NCBI RefSeq assembly: GCF_963583255.1
Contig: NC_084818.1
Span: 14,882,222 to 14,946,221 of the forward strand
DNA: 64,000 bases
DNA from: Pyrus communis
Lineage: Eukaryota > Streptophyta > Magnoliopsida > Rosales > Rosaceae
Direction of reading: 5' to 3'
The notes beneath the pieces were generated by a model. It did no database searches, was not told the origin of the DNA, and saw only the letters and a list, made by a program, of their open reading frames with translations. Each line of letters opens with the position of its first letter. The first letter of the stretch is position 1. Below are positions 23,263 through 36,198 of the stretch, one piece after another. Made by a program: the position numbers and the translations under genes.

Positions 23263-24399
23263 AGAACATGCAATATCTCTTCTCTCATTAATGTAGGATT
23301 TCATTCTCAACACGTTCTCTCACATAAGGTGAATTTTCAAGTCTAATAAATGAACAACATAATTCGAATGACGTGGAACATATGTGAGCGTTCAACTTCA
23401 TATTTAAAACAACTCGCTCTGATAATTTCCTACTTTGGGGGAGTGTGACGGTTTCATTGCACGGGGTCTCAAAATTTAACGGCCACCAGAATAGTTTTAT
23501 ATTGAAAGTAGTAATATATAAAATAATATTATATAAGGGACACTAGGCCCATAAGCCACAAGACTACACGCCTATAAACCATCAATTCCGTACAAAATTA
23601 CATACAATTTTATAAAGCAATCATGCCTCGCTTTTTTCTTAATTCTCACGCCAATCAAAGTCCACTTCTCTCTCAAACGCCTCCACCCCGCGCTGCCGCT
23701 TTTGTATTTCCCCTCTCCACTGCTTTTTTTTTTGTTCTTTTTTTTCTCATGAATCATTAAATCCTAATTCATAATTTCATGCGCGAGAGACATTTTCAAA
23801 TTATGAATGATAATCACATGGTCAAAGTTATGCATAAACTTTAGATTTATATGCAACCGTCGATTGTTATTCTCATCAAATTTCGTTTCATTCTTTTTTT
23901 TTGGAAAACATGAATTTTAATGGATGTAAAAAACGAATGGTTTGAATCATTTATATCTTACATTCCGATATTTTAAGGTTAAATGAAATATCAGTTGATG
24001 TTATATAGTTTTGAGAGACTTTATAAACTCCGAGCAATATTTTCAGTAAAACTCTGACCGTAATTTCAACGATCCGAACCATTCATCTTTCTGCATCCTC
24101 TAAAAGATCATGTTTAAAAAAATTTTAACAAAAAAATCTGAAAAAAAAAACAAAACAAAACAAAATATGGTGAGAAGAATGGAGCGTATATGTAAACAAC
24201 AATCAACGGTTAAATTTTGATCTATATTTTATATAATGATAGTGGCGAATTTTGAAGTTGAAACCATTACGAAAGTTGAAAACCTTTACATCACCAGCAT
24301 TTATATAAATTTTTTTCACACTTCTACATTAATTAATATTTATGTGATACTTGAAAGACAAATTTATTTTTATAAGTAATACGTATATGACAATGTGAT

Positions 24400-24430
<31 letters not shown>

Positions 24431-24829
24431 TTTAGTATTATGTTTTTCATTTGATTATTTATTGGTTTAATACATATTTTCTTTAATGGCTAAGGGGTCA
24501 AGTCAGGTTACCTTTTAATATTAACGGGCCAAGTTCGGATCCAGTTATATTACTCGTTTATTTTAACAGGTATTACACAATACGACTTGTTAAGATATCG
24601 GGTATGACACGAAAAGAACACGAACATGAAAAACAAGACATGAATATCAGGTTTATAGAGAGGAAGGGAGAGGAGAGATAAACATGATAAAGAGAGAGAA
24701 GGGGAGAGACACATGATAGAAAATAGGTAGAGAAGAGAGTAGATAAGGATGAGAGACAGGAGGAAATAAGGAATAAAGTGAAGAGATAATGGTATAATAA
24801 CTATTTTCTACACTAGCGTAAACCCATGT
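23263..24829. other. Intergenic, no gene recognised
   Basis: AT-rich sequence. A (CA)n run of about 26 bases lies at 24402-24427, and a GAGA-rich stretch at 24655-24780 produces a spurious frame. The target TGT (24827-24829) of the CACTA element ends it. Confidence 0.5.
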
Positions 24830-25139
24830 CACTACTACAAAAGTACCCGGTAGTATCACTTTAAAAAAAACTACAAGAAAAGCCTATTTATGTCGGATAT
24901 TAACAAAAAATCCGACAAAAATTCATGTAATGTAGGATAAAAGAACCGAAAGCATTGCTTGCGTCACCAAAAAGCTTTTGCTATCGAATATGACTCTTAA
25001 TCCACCAAGAAAAAGGAAGGCCAATTAAACAAATGAAGCAAAATGGTGTCGGATACAACCGACACTACCATTCCCATCAGATACAACCGACAATAAATAC
25101 TAAAAATGCCCTCACAAGGACAATTTTGTTGTCCCTAAC

Positions 25140-26280
25140 CGACAGAAAAGATATTAATAATATAAAAAAATTATAAAAACAACAATTTAAATAAACATAA
25201 ACAAAACTAATAATTGAATAAATAATACTAAACAAAACTAATCATTATTCACCTTAATATTATTCATATATATAAAAGTTCGTTAAGTATTTTTATAATC
25301 TTTTACTAATTATACAATTGGTAAGAAAAAAAATATATACCTACATTCGACTTCTTTTTCATCTTCCTTAATCAAGCTCCAATCCTTCGTCAAAGGAAAA
25401 ATATACAATTTAGGATTCCACAGCTCCTAGTTCTCCGTTGAGGCATTGCTCCTTGTTAATAACAAAAAAACATTTGTGATGCATATTTACAAAAACAAAA
25501 CCTGCATAAAAGCTCTAAACAAAGACCAATTTTCAATTTATGCATTATACTTGATAAGGTATCTCAAGTCAAGATTCAAAATACAAGCTCAATTTAATAA
25601 CATAATCAAAATTTAAAACACAAACTGAACGTAATATAAATAATTTAAAACAAACTGGTTTCAGAATGTTGCTCCTCAAATTGGTCATGCATGATGATTG
25701 AAGCGAGAAGGAGAAGGGGACAAGAGAAAGAGAAGGAAACAAGAAGGAGAGGAGAAGGAAAGGGGAAAGAATGGGGAAGGGAGAAGGCAGCAGCATAAGG
25801 GGTTTTATTTTGTAGAATTGGTATTACTGTTGGTTAAAACCAACAACAATATGTTTCTATAAAAAAAAATATAAAAAAACTTATCCGACACACTTTCCTA
25901 TTGCCATCGGATATAACTGACAACACTAAGAATGGTAGGAAATATCCCTCCCAAAAAAATTGTCATGATTTAAAAAAATAAAATAATAATTGTTTGGTTT
26001 AATAACTAAATAATACGTATTTAAATAGAATACATTTTTTTTAAATAAATAAATAATTGTTTGGTTTAATAGATAATACGTATTTAAATAGAAAATAACT
26101 CACGTAAAATATGCGATAAAGAAACAAAAAGATAATTTTGTACAATGAAAATGTCATCACACAAACTAAATATTGTCTAATCAATACTTCAAAAACAAAA
26201 AAAAAATTTGCACAAATTACTTTTCCCACTTCAAAATTTAGGCACAAATTTAACAGAAATGTGCATTCTACAAAACTAGT
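25140..26280. other. CACTA subterminal and inner non-coding sequence
   Basis: AT-rich sequence with an A/G-rich block at 25690-25795 that gives a spurious frame. The part near 25975-26100 (TAATTGTTTGGTTTAATA, twice) is the reverse complement of sequence at 57540-57640 in the second CACTA. No gene is seen. Confidence 0.6.
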
Positions 26281-26911
26281 TTCAATAATCTAACCATCAA
26301 ACTTGTTTGTATATACTACAAGATCACATACATAAAAAATCACAAAAAAAAAAAAAAAAAAAAAGTCAGAAATTAGGTAACAGAACAAAAAATTTCAACG
26401 ATTATATACGAAAAAATCACAATCTAACGGTTATTTTAGCTCTGATTTTGATGATTTTTTACAGCTACACTCCGCGACCTTATAAGAATGCAATGAACAA
26501 ATTCGATCTTCAATTTAAAATATTTACACTAGTAGATACCACAAATCTTCTTTATACTTAATGGAAGTATAACATTAACTCATAAGTGTTAGTTTAATCT
26601 ACTGTTTTGATGCGATACTCATTCTACAAAACTAGTTTCAACTATCCAACCGTCAAACTTGTTTGTATACACTTCGAGATCGCATACGTAAAAAATTGCA
26701 AAAAAAAAAACATTCATAGATTAGGCAGTGGAATAAAAGTTTTCGATGGTTATAAACGAAAATCACAATTTAACAGTTATTTTAGCTCCTATTTTGATGA
26801 TTTTTTACATCTACGCTCCTCGACCCTATAAGAATGCAATGAACAAATTCGATCTTCAATTTAAAATATTTATACTAGTGGATACCACAAAATCTTATTA
26901 TACTTAATGGA
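26281..26911 (+). repeat. Tandem array, first part (CACTA inner repeat)
   Basis: About two units of a roughly 330-bp repeat. Landmarks in each unit: AACTTGTTTGTATACAC, a short A tract, the CGAAAAATCACAATTTAACGG-like piece, TTTGATGATTTTTTACA, CCTATAAGAATGCAATGA and TATACTTAATGGAAGTAT. The array is cut at 26916 by the gypsy element and resumes at 36932. Confidence 0.8.
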
Positions 26912-26916
26912 AGTAT

Positions 26917-27436
26917 TGTGGATGCAAATTTCTTCCTCCTTGATCTTGGACAAAATTCCACCTACAAAACAATTAACACCTTTGGTCAAGGCCAAGAGTC
27001 TCACGCGCCCACAATGAATTTGGGGGGGAGGGGGGGCGCTTTGGCCGAAGAACCTCTGATGCCAAAGTTAGAATTTAGAGAGAAAGTGTTTGACAATTAA
27101 GGGATTAATTAGGTAATTAACCCATTAATTAGTCAATTATTATGTTTTTAGAAGGAATGTTTTAGGAATTATGGCATGAATAAATTATTTAACTAATTGA
27201 TTAGCCAAATAATGAAGTAGAAAATATGTGGAATGAGATAGGTTTTGGGAATTACCTTGTAGATGGGACTTGATGAAATAGGTTTTGAATTGTTACCTAT
27301 TTTGGGCACTTTCGACTTTATTGCGGGATGATTGCCCATTGTTCGCGCGAAGGAATCCCATCATGCCTCAAGGGTATTTTTGTCCTCTTCTGTCCAAAAA
27401 TCCACGTGTTGCCTAGTGAATATTTTTGGCTCCACA
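26917..27436 (-). repeat. 3' LTR of the gypsy element, 520 bp with internal deletion
   Basis: It aligns with the LTR at 36062 except that about 345 bases are missing after GAGAGAAAGTGTTTGA (27075-27090), where it jumps to GACAATTAAGGG. A run of G residues lies at 27018-27035. The adjacent purine-rich sequence on the minus strand (GGTGGTGGGGGCATT) fits a polypurine tract. Confidence 0.8.
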
Positions 27437-28188
27437 AATGCCCCCACCACCTATTGGGCTGCTCGTACGAAAGGGCAGCAGGTGTAGAGATCTTCTTGCT
27501 TTAGGAAACGTAGGATTGTTTCCTATTTTGATGTTGATTCTCTCTTTAATAGGAAATTAGATCCTTCTAGGAAAGGGAGAGAGAGCAATTTATTCTACCC
27601 TACAAGAGAGAGAGAGCTTAGAGGATATTTGTTCCCCCTCCTCTAGCAATCTTCTACATCTTGCTTGTGCAAAGGATTGTCTTTCGTTGCTTTCTTGTCT
27701 TCTCCGCGCCACACCAAGGTAAGAAAAAAATTAATTTTCCTTGTCTTCTCCTTGGATAGTGTTGTCATGGGGCAACCGTTGGGGTGGTGCGGCACGTCGG
27801 CTGGCAGGGGCCAAAAGTCAGTTTGGCATGGGTTGAGGAGGTGTTGTGGCAGAGACCACTGCTTAGGTTGCTCGGCTTGGCTAGAGCCAAGGGTAACTTG
27901 CGCGGCTAGGGCCGCGGATTGAGGTGTTGAGGTGCAATGCTAGGTGAGTCACATGACTCATGTCTTCTGGCTTTTTGGACCTGATGGAGGCCAGACTTGC
28001 GATTGAGAGAGATGAGGAGGTCGAGGGCCTCATGGGCTGTTGGAATACAGGGTATGCAGGTCTCCTGCCTGCTGGTCTGAGAGAAAAAATGATGCTTAGG
28101 TCTCTTTGCCGGGAGAAATGTAGGTTGCTCTATCGAGAAAAGGTAAAGAAGATCAAGGTGGAAGAAATTTTCCCCGTTTGCTCAAGAG

Positions 28189-29432
28189 ATGCTGGTTAAG
28201 AAAAAACTAAAGACTTCCTCCGCTGCTTGTGAGGGCCCACCTACTGTCGAGAGGCCTGTGATTGACATGACTGCTTCTAATAGGAAAAAAAATATGAGGC
28301 TGCTAGATCTAAGCCTGTGGCGCTTGCTATGTCGAGTATGGCTAATTCGATTGTTGATAGTATTACTCAGTATAAAGGTCTTGTCATGCCCCTAGTGCCG
28401 AAGGATGTGCCAAGACGTCCGTTAAGAGCTAAGTCCGGTTCTCATTCGGAAAAACTTGCTATTATGAAGAGCAATAAGGTGGACTCTGTTGCTAAAGTGG
28501 TGCTAAGGCTCACTTCCTCTATTGTTGAGACTGATTCGCCTGCTGGGAAGGAGGAGACTGCTCGTGTGGGCGGCTATGAAAAATCCACTAAGCCTGCTTC
28601 TAGGAAGGCTGCTGAGATCTGTGTGCTCTTGAAACCAGATCTACTTGAAGACATGGATGCATATGCCAAGTTTGTTGATGGCGTTAGAAAGGTTTGTTTA
28701 CCCAAGTTCCTTTGTGAAGCATACGACCCAATATAGAAGGACTGATCTGCTTGCTATGATGCATATATAACAAGGATGCCAAGGAGGTGATGAAGACTAT
28801 GGCAGCTAAAGCTTATTCCTCGCCCGAGGAGATCAAGAGGTTGGACTTTGAGCTTGTTGCTTTGAAGGGGTCTAATATTTTTGCCCTCACTTCTCTGCAG
28901 CTTGAGACCACTCGCCAAGAGATCATTGTCTTGAAGACTAGGCTTGACGCGATCCAAGTTAAGTATGAAAGTGTAGAAAAGGAGATTGGATGTTACATAC
29001 CTCAGATTCAAGATCTTGAGTTTGCAGTTTCTGAGCTTTATTTCGCTGCTTATGGAAAGGATGAAGGGTTGATTGCTGCTTATAATCAAGTGATCTACTT
29101 CAAGATAATCGTCGATAGCCTTGAACCCCAATTGTTGGAACTTCAAGGTGTATTGAAGATCAACGAAAGTTTGAAGAAGGAAATGGATAAGTTGCAGCAC
29201 GTCCGTGTTGGTCTGCTCGAGGAGAATGAGCAACTGAAGGGTGAGAATAATAGGCTTGAGGTTTCGAGACATTCTCTATTTCTCCAGACGACTTGCTTGT
29301 TTTTACTTTTGAGGCTTCCATTGGTGAAATAGTTGAAGAAGTTAGTACCCAGGCTAGGGCAGTCGGGGGTGAAACGCTGGATGATGCCGTTGCTAAGAGC
29401 GTCACTGCTGCTAAATGTGTGGTAACCGAGTA
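28189..29432 (+). pseudogene. Antisense coiled-coil ORF of the gypsy element
   Basis: The plus strand, opposite to gag and integrase, carries a broken frame. Its first part (28317-28736) is Ser/Ala/Lys-rich (VVLRLTSSIVETDSPAGKE, CVLLKPDLLEDMDAYAKF). After a frameshift, 28787-29272 reads as a long coiled coil with heptad-like Leu/Ile spacing (KRLDFELVALKGSN, LETTRQEIIVLKTRLDAI, KESLKKEMD-like, GLLEENEQLKGEN). A second frameshift near 29270 leads to a short acidic tail ending at 29432. Similar frames accompany some plant gypsy elements and have been given names such as putative gypsy-type transposon protein. Function is unknown. Confidence 0.6.
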
Positions 29433-30659
29433 GTCGTGGGATGTCCAAGCTGCTGGAGTGTAGTATTCTAGGTAGCCTTTAGGATTTTCTTTGTTTTTCC
29501 TTGTAGCTCTTGTTTTTCTTGAACTCTTTTGGCCTTTTCAAGTTGTTTATAAACATTATTCCTTCGCTTTCTTCATCTTCGCTTCTTTTGTTCATGCTCT
29601 AACCTTTAGACTTTATAGACCAATGGTAGGAATGCTACTTTTCTATAAGCAGAAAGGCCTGCGTAGTCTATGCAGTGGTAGGTGTTGGTATAGAAATTTA
29701 CAAAGTTGCTAGCCATAGGGTTGGCAGCCGGATCCCTTACTTACAGAAGCAGACAAATCCACGTAACCATTAGGCTGTTAACCTTGGTTTTCTCCAATTC
29801 TGTAGGTTGCGTAGCAAGTATCACAACACTTTAGGACTTAGTGTAAGTTGTTCCACGCTTGGCAGAGGTGAAGCTTATCCACTACGTAGCATGTCGACAG
29901 TGGATAAAGCTTCGTATATGCATGTTAGCTTGTTTAACCTTTCACAAGAATGTGCGGTTGTATAATTCTAGCATAGCTTTACTGCTCGAATGGCAAGCCG
30001 TAAGCAGTCTTCTGGAAACCGTAGGCTACCTTAGTGTACTAAGTAGCAGCTTTAGGGTTCTAGGGCAGTAGTCCATTGGATGTATTGCGTAATGTGCCTC
30101 CTCTGTCTCTGGGGCCCGATTCCCTATGAATTAGGCCAAGAGACCCAAAATCCTTCAGTTAGCTAAGCCTTGAAAAAGACCATTGTGGCTACTTCTAGGA
30201 ATCCCAGCACAAGCCATCGTGCATGTAGTTATACTAGGGCAGCTAGGCTCATCCATGTCTGGATATTTGGAGTGTAGAATTTATCCTTCCATCTTGGAGA
30301 GCTGACCCATGTAAGTGTCGGGGAATTGGTTTACCCTCTCGCACTAGAGAGCATGGTTGGTCCCTCGAGATGAGACGTCATTCCTACGATGAGTCCCTAA
30401 GAAGGGCGCGATCCTCTTTTGAAGTGTAAGAGTGACCAGTTGTTGTAAGCATGCAGCTGAGCCAAGTTGTGATTACTTCTGAATTCCTCATTGAAAAACG
30501 AGTGAAACGAACGAGAACTTAGCTATAAGGTAGGAACTGCATAACAACTGGATAGTCCTCGGCTTGTGAAGTGTTTCTCGTCGAGCTGCTTGAGTCTTCG
30601 GGCTTTGATGTAGTGGGAGGTCACACATGGTACTTCCTCAGATGTAGGCGCTCCACTGT
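29433..30659. other. Non-coding internal sequence of the gypsy element
   Basis: No protein pattern on either strand beyond short frames. Short direct repeats such as GTAGGCTACCTTAG/AAGTAGCAG are scattered. It lies between the antisense ORF and the integrase remnant. Confidence 0.5.
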
Positions 30660-31520
30660 TTTTCGATCTTTTTGTCATTTCATGATGGTAAGGGTGTAAT
30701 TACTTTTGCCGCCTACTCTGCTGATCTTGTACGGACCTTTCCAGATAGGATCCATCTTTTTGGAGCCTTTTCTTTGGGCAATGATGAAGGCTTTTCTTAG
30801 GACTAGATCTTCGGGCTGGAATTGTCGGATCTTGGCCCTTTTGTTGTAATTGGAGAAAAGCTATTGCTGGTAGGCTGCGATACGGGTGATGGTCTGCTCG
30901 TGCTTCTCCTTTGCCAGATCTAAGCTTATGGCCATCTCCTTACTGTTATGCTCAATGATTGGTAGTAGAGCGGTGATACTTGACTTGATGACATTGGGAT
31001 GAATGATTGCTTCTGAGCCAAATACCAAAGAAAAAGGAATCTCATCGATTGCTCATTTTTTGGTGGTGCGTTATGCCTATAAACATCCGGGGAATTCGTC
31101 TGGCCATTTTCGTTTTTTGTTGGTGAGGGATTTCTTGAGGCAGTCGAGAATCATCTTGTTAAATGCTTCGGCTTGCCTATTGCCTTGAGGATATCTCAGT
31201 GTTGATATGTGCTACTTGATGCCATACTTTTGGAAGGACTTCGCCATACATTTGCCCACTAATTGTGGGCCGTTGTCAGTGATGATGGATTGTAGGATGC
31301 CAAATCAGCAAATGATATTCCTCCATATGAAATGCTCTTTGTCCATTTGAGTCGTGGTCATCTTAGGCTCTGCTTCTACCTATTTGGTGAAGTAGTAGAT
31401 TGCCAATCATCATGCCTCTGCCCCTAATAGCAGGCGGCATAAGTCCTACTAGGCCGATTGCCTACTGCATGAACGGCTAATGACTCGTATTCGGGTGTAG
31501 CTCGCTACCAGACATTGCTG
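30660..31520 (-). pseudogene. Gypsy integrase, C-terminal half
   Basis: On the minus strand the frame, with several stops, reads SNHSS/FGSEAIIH near 31010, then ITALLPIIEHNSKEMAISLD near 30920-30980, KHEQTITRIAAYQQ near 30870-30905, RQFQPEDLVLRKAFIIAQRK near 30770-30830 and DPIWKGPYKISRVGG near 30700-30750. These are the end of the integrase core and the C-terminal domain of gypsy integrases. The catalytic DDE residues are not readable in this decayed copy. Confidence 0.75.
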
Positions 31521-32101
31521 GTATTAGCTTGTAGTGCTAGCAGCGATCGCACTTTTGTACTAACTTCTTAGCATCTTGGTGCATGGTAGGGAGTCATGTA
31601 GCTGGGGCGATGTTACACATAGCAGAAAATGCTTAACTGCCGGTATTGGACTATTCTAGAGCTAAATTATGGAGCAAGGGTCGGCTAGGGCCATGTGACG
31701 CGCAGCAAGAAGTAGTGCTCAACTGCCGGTACATATTGCTCATATGTAGAATCTTTTGGGGTGAGGAAGACAAAACTTACTTTTGAGTGTGTCCTTCTAG
31801 TGTTTGTTTGCCCTTGGCGTGTTTTTTGGGCCGAGTTGTTGCGTTTGTCAAAAAACTTTGCATTTGCCAGGGTCTACGCCTTTATTGTCGCGCATGTGGA
31901 TTAGGCGGAATAATGCGTCATGCGGATGACTGCATGAGTTTGAAGGTAAGACTTAAGCTTTCGGGTTGCAACAACTATCGCCAAAGTTAGCTTTTGAATT
32001 TCTGATAGCATCAAGGAGAGCTTTTGAACTGTGGAATATAGGTAGTTAGGCCCCCAACTCTTCTCGTATGATGGTAAAACTTATTACTGCTTCAGATACC
32101 G
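31521..32101. other. Junction between integrase and gag remnants
   Basis: Where protease, RT and RNase H should lie there are only about 580 bases without protein pattern, including a near-duplicate of TGCTCAACTGCCGGTA (31635 and 31715). This marks an internal deletion or recombination. Confidence 0.5.
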
Positions 32102-33394
32102 TCAAACATGTGAATTAGTCCTCATCTGCTTCTGGTTTGGATAGTAAGGAAGTGATGTCAGGTTCTTCTTCAAGTCCTTGAATGTGCATTGGCGTACCTC
32201 GTCCCAAAGTGCATGCTTCCCTGCCAAAGCAAAAGAGTCTGCTAGAGTTAGATCTTCTTTCATGATCAATTTTCTGAATAGTGGGTGGTCTGCTGGAAGT
32301 TCTTTTTGGAAAGCTACTCTAGCTATTGAGTCATTGCATCCGACTATCCTTGCCTTCTCTACTTTGAACCTTTTCACATAGTCACGAAGCAACTCTTTTG
32401 GGTTCTTCTTGACGTTGAACAAATGGTCAGACTTCTTTTTTATCGAGCAATAGGATGAATATTCTTTGGTAAAAACCAAAGAAAGTTCGTTGAAACTTTA
32501 GATAGATTGTAAAGGCAGGGTGTAAAACCAATCTTACGCCTTGTCTTGTAAAGAGGTGGTGAATATCTTGCACATGAGTTCATCGTTGTTTCTATAGAGG
32601 ATCATTACGCTTCGGTAGTGTTTTAAGCAGCAGTAACGCTTCGATATTGCTTTAACAAAGCTATCGGCAGCCCCCAATCCTGACTTGCTGTTCTAGGCTA
32701 CTCTTCTATGTATTTGGCTCGTCTATGCTGCGGATGCGGTGCGTGTGGTGCGTTCCTAACATGCGAGCGAGTTCTTCGTAGGCTATCAGTTAAACTTGAG
32801 CCGAATTGAGTGACTACTTTTTTTCGTCTGTCATGCTGCCTACTTCGATATGATTATCGAAGTGGAGGATGCTCCTTGCGGGCTTAGCCGCCAATGAACA
32901 ATTCGCTTGGAAGGTTGCTCATGTTGACTATCAGAGTATGACCACAACAGTGAATGTATGCTCGTCCGTAGGCCTAACCGAAAGTGCACGCTCCTCCGCG
33001 CCCTAAGACAGAAGTATACACTATCTAGGGGGCCCAATCGGGAGTGTACATTGCCCAAACGCTCGGTTCGTGGCTGGTCAAGTGGCTGCTTATCAGGACA
33101 CTGCTGGCGAGCTTCTTCGTCTGCCCTTGTTCTTCTTCGGGACACCTCATTTGGAACATGTTGCATCTTAGTGCGTTGCAAGAGCTGGTTCACCAAGGTC
33201 GGCTGTTGTACTAGGGCACTCGTCAACTCTATGACTTGTCGAGACAAGTGTTGTTCGCCATTTGGATTGGAAGAGCTTGGAAATAATGTTTCTCCTTGAG
33301 CAATGGAAGTGTGGTAGACTTCAGGCACGAGATTTGAGTTGTGAAATGTCAAATCTGCAGAAAAATATGGTGAAAATGCTCCCGATTTGATCAT
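32102..33394 (-). pseudogene. Gypsy gag polyprotein, two open pieces
   Basis: The upstream piece (33394-32840) has RQVIELTSALVQQPTLVNQLL followed by an Arg-rich tail in which a motif of 8-9 residues repeats with variation (NVHSRLGPL, SVYFCLRAR, SVHFRLGLR). The downstream piece (32479-32102) reads KKSDHLFNVKKNPKELLRDY, VKRFKVEKARIVGCNDSIA and FQKELPADHPLFRKLIMKED, a clear gypsy capsid domain. The pieces are in different frames with a gap of about 360 bases, so the gene is broken. Confidence 0.8.
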
Positions 33395-33550
33395 CGGTCT
33401 GGAAATTTGGAGCTGGGATGATTAAACTAGTCTTGGACCGATTTGAGCTACTTAGAAGGCCACGATAGCAGGCTACTCGGTGGAAGTAGGTTGGGTCACG
33501 AGAGCAGGCTGGGCCACGAGAGTAGAATGCTCAGCAAGAACAGGCTGGGC

Positions 33551-35509
33551 TGATAGGAGCATATTTATGCTACTTAGTTATGTTATTTCCTTGTATTTAA
33601 TGAGTTACTTACTATTTATTTTAGTCTTTTAAGCTGTTTTCGGATGTTTTTAGGTCCTAATGGCAAAAGGAGCAAGAAAGGGCATTTTGAGGCTAAATGG
33701 AGCAGTTTTGGGCATAGATTGGATAGCTTAACTATGGAGCAAAAAGGATGGACGAAGTTGAAGGCAAGAAGGGCTAGGAAAAGCTAAAAATCTGGAGAAA
33801 GGAGTCCAAATGCAATGAAGATAAGGAAGTAGTAAGAAATAAGGAACCTTATCCAACCTTATCTTATCCAACCTTATCCTTTCCTAACTCTAACATTATC
33901 CTATCTTACCCTATCCAAATCAGGTTATGCCTTAAATATAGCTATTTAGGAGGGATTAGTTACACATTTAAACACCTATTTCAGTTTCTAGAAGCCTTAT
34001 CCATTTGTTTGCCGCATGTGGACCATTCCTTGTAGGTTTAGGAGTTGTAATCCTTCCTCTACACCTATATCATATGTCCTTGTCCCTTTAGGTTTAGGAA
34101 TCTGCCCTAAACACTCTTTCTAGAACACCCTATCTTCCCCCCTACAAATGTGCCACACCTATCCTTCTAGAAGACGCTTAAACCTAGCCGTGCACTACCT
34201 ATCCCATTCCTCTTTGGTTTCTGCCTAGACTTAACCTTTTTCCCATGGGATTGTGCAATCATTTTCCTTCACTAAGTGTGCATAATTAGCCTATAAATAT
34301 AGCCCTATGCCGCACCATTCAAATCATCCACTCACTCATTCATTCATTCATACTTTCAGCCATCAAACACCATAATTCACCCTACACCACCTTAGTGCCG
34401 CAAGCAAGGAAGGAAAGAGATGAGGACTTGTGCAATCTGCCATCCAAGGGAGTGCCATGCATGCCATTGGAGTGTGGAGCGTTTTCTTGGTTCTTTCTAT
34501 CCTTAGTCTTAGTTTAATGTTTATGTTAATTTGGTTTTCAATTATGATGAACATGAGGAACTAATTTCTTTTTAGTTGGAGGTGAATTCGAAGCCATGAT
34601 TATATGTTTCATATGAATATATTATGTCCGGTTATTGTTTCTTAAGGCATGAATGTGATTTGCTTATCTAAGTTATTAAAACCGGTTTATGTATATGGGT
34701 TGGGGGTTGACACTTAATTTGCATGCATGAATTTGATGCTAGAGTATAAGGGGGTTTCATGTAATAGTTATTCACTTATATTCACAAGTAGTGGAGGTTG
34801 CTAGTCACAATCGCGTTAAGTAAATCCTTGGTATAAGTCTCATGCGTTTCATAGTGATGAATGCCTTGTCAATGCTTATGGTTTTCACAAAACTTAATGA
34901 CTTTTTATATGTATCTTTGTTATGTGTTTCATATAAAGAACTTGAAAAAGATAATTTGGTTGTAATGCATTTTCATTCAATTCAATGAAATAAGGAAAAC
35001 TTGAGGGTTAGTAACTAACTTGGGGCGTTGTCATTCATAGTCTAAAGGAATAATAACTGGAAATTGGTTCATATGCATATATCATGTGTGGAGAAGGACC
35101 CTCTAACTAGCCTTTCACCCATTTAATTCACTTAAATTCGTTTTTGCAAAGTATTTTCTACAAAGTTTTTGTTTTAAATCTTAAAATTCATCAAAAACAA
35201 TGCCCCTTTCATTTAGTCTTGTTATTTGAGTCAAAATCTGTTTTCTTTGAGTCTTTTGAGTCAAGTTAAGGTTTATTTTCGTCCAAAACACTTGTTGAGT
35301 CTAAAATTGAGTCTTTTTTATTATTGGTTGCTGTTTTAAGTGTCTAAAGTTAGTTTTAAGTCTATAGAGTCTAGTTTAGTGTTTTTGAGTCTTATTTGTA
35401 TTGATTAGCATCCCTAGTTAATTCCCGGTCTAGAACGATCCCTACTTACATATCTACTACAATTGTCACAAATAGGGTTAATTTGTGTGTCAAGTTAATT
35501 TTCACATCA
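33551..35509. mobile_element. Solo LTR, 1959 bp, TGGGC target duplication
   Basis: It begins TGATAGGAGCATATTTATGC and ends TTAATTTTCACATCA, and is flanked by perfect copies of TGGGC (33546-33550 and 35510-35514). It lies inside the leader of the gypsy element, splitting GGCTGGGC and TGGGCCACGAGAGC. The start sequence is common among LTRs of large plant gypsy (Tat/Athila-like) elements; I assign the group with moderate certainty only. Confidence 0.85.
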
Positions 35510-36061
35510 TGGGCCACGAGAGCAGATAGCTCGCCGAGAGCAGGCTGGGCCATGAGAGTGGGCTACTCGCCATGTGGCACACGTGGGTGCGAGTCTAGGG
35601 CTCAGCTTGGCAACATGTTAGGCTTACGTTAGGCTTGGAATGACATGGTTTGGGTCATGGTCTTGGTGCCATGAGCCTTAGATGGCACGACTTAGGCTTG
35701 CTTTGGTGGCACGGCTTGGGCCGTGGTAGTGGCGCCATGGACCTCGCCGTGGGTGGCCACCGCGGTGGTTCCCATGATGGAACCTTATGGTGGTGGTGCC
35801 ACTTCCCCTAGGATCACATCTAGTCTCATGCATCGCCGCGGTCTCATTTCTTTTATATTGGAATTTTTGCTCATGGAGTTTTCTAAATTTCTAGCTATTG
35901 TATTTCTCTTTTTCGTTTTATCAAAGAATCTTTGCAAATAAAAAATTCTAATAACAAGAGCGTACGAAAAATACAAGTGGACTAGAAAATAGAGAAAAAA
36001 ACCTTTTTATGTGAGAGTCTTCTACGAGTGTGAATTTCAACTATCAATGAAAGCACCAATT

Positions 36062-36166
36062 TGTGGATGCAAATTTCTTCCTCCTTGATTTTGGACAAAA
36101 TTGCACCTACAAAACAATTAACACCTTTGATCAAGGCCAAGAGCCTCACGTGCTCATGATGAATTT

Positions 36167-36198
<32 letters not shown>

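Noticed and set aside
25569..25796. Leu/Phe/Ser-rich minus-strand frame
   Set aside because: It comes from an A/G-rich low-complexity run in the CACTA arm.
28754..29272. 172-codon minus-strand frame
   Set aside because: It mirrors the coiled-coil frame on the plus strand and has no family pattern of its own.
27004..36197. G and T homopolymer runs in the gypsy LTRs as regulatory signals
   Set aside because: They lie at the same place in both LTRs with different length and look like slippage; they may also be sequencing error.
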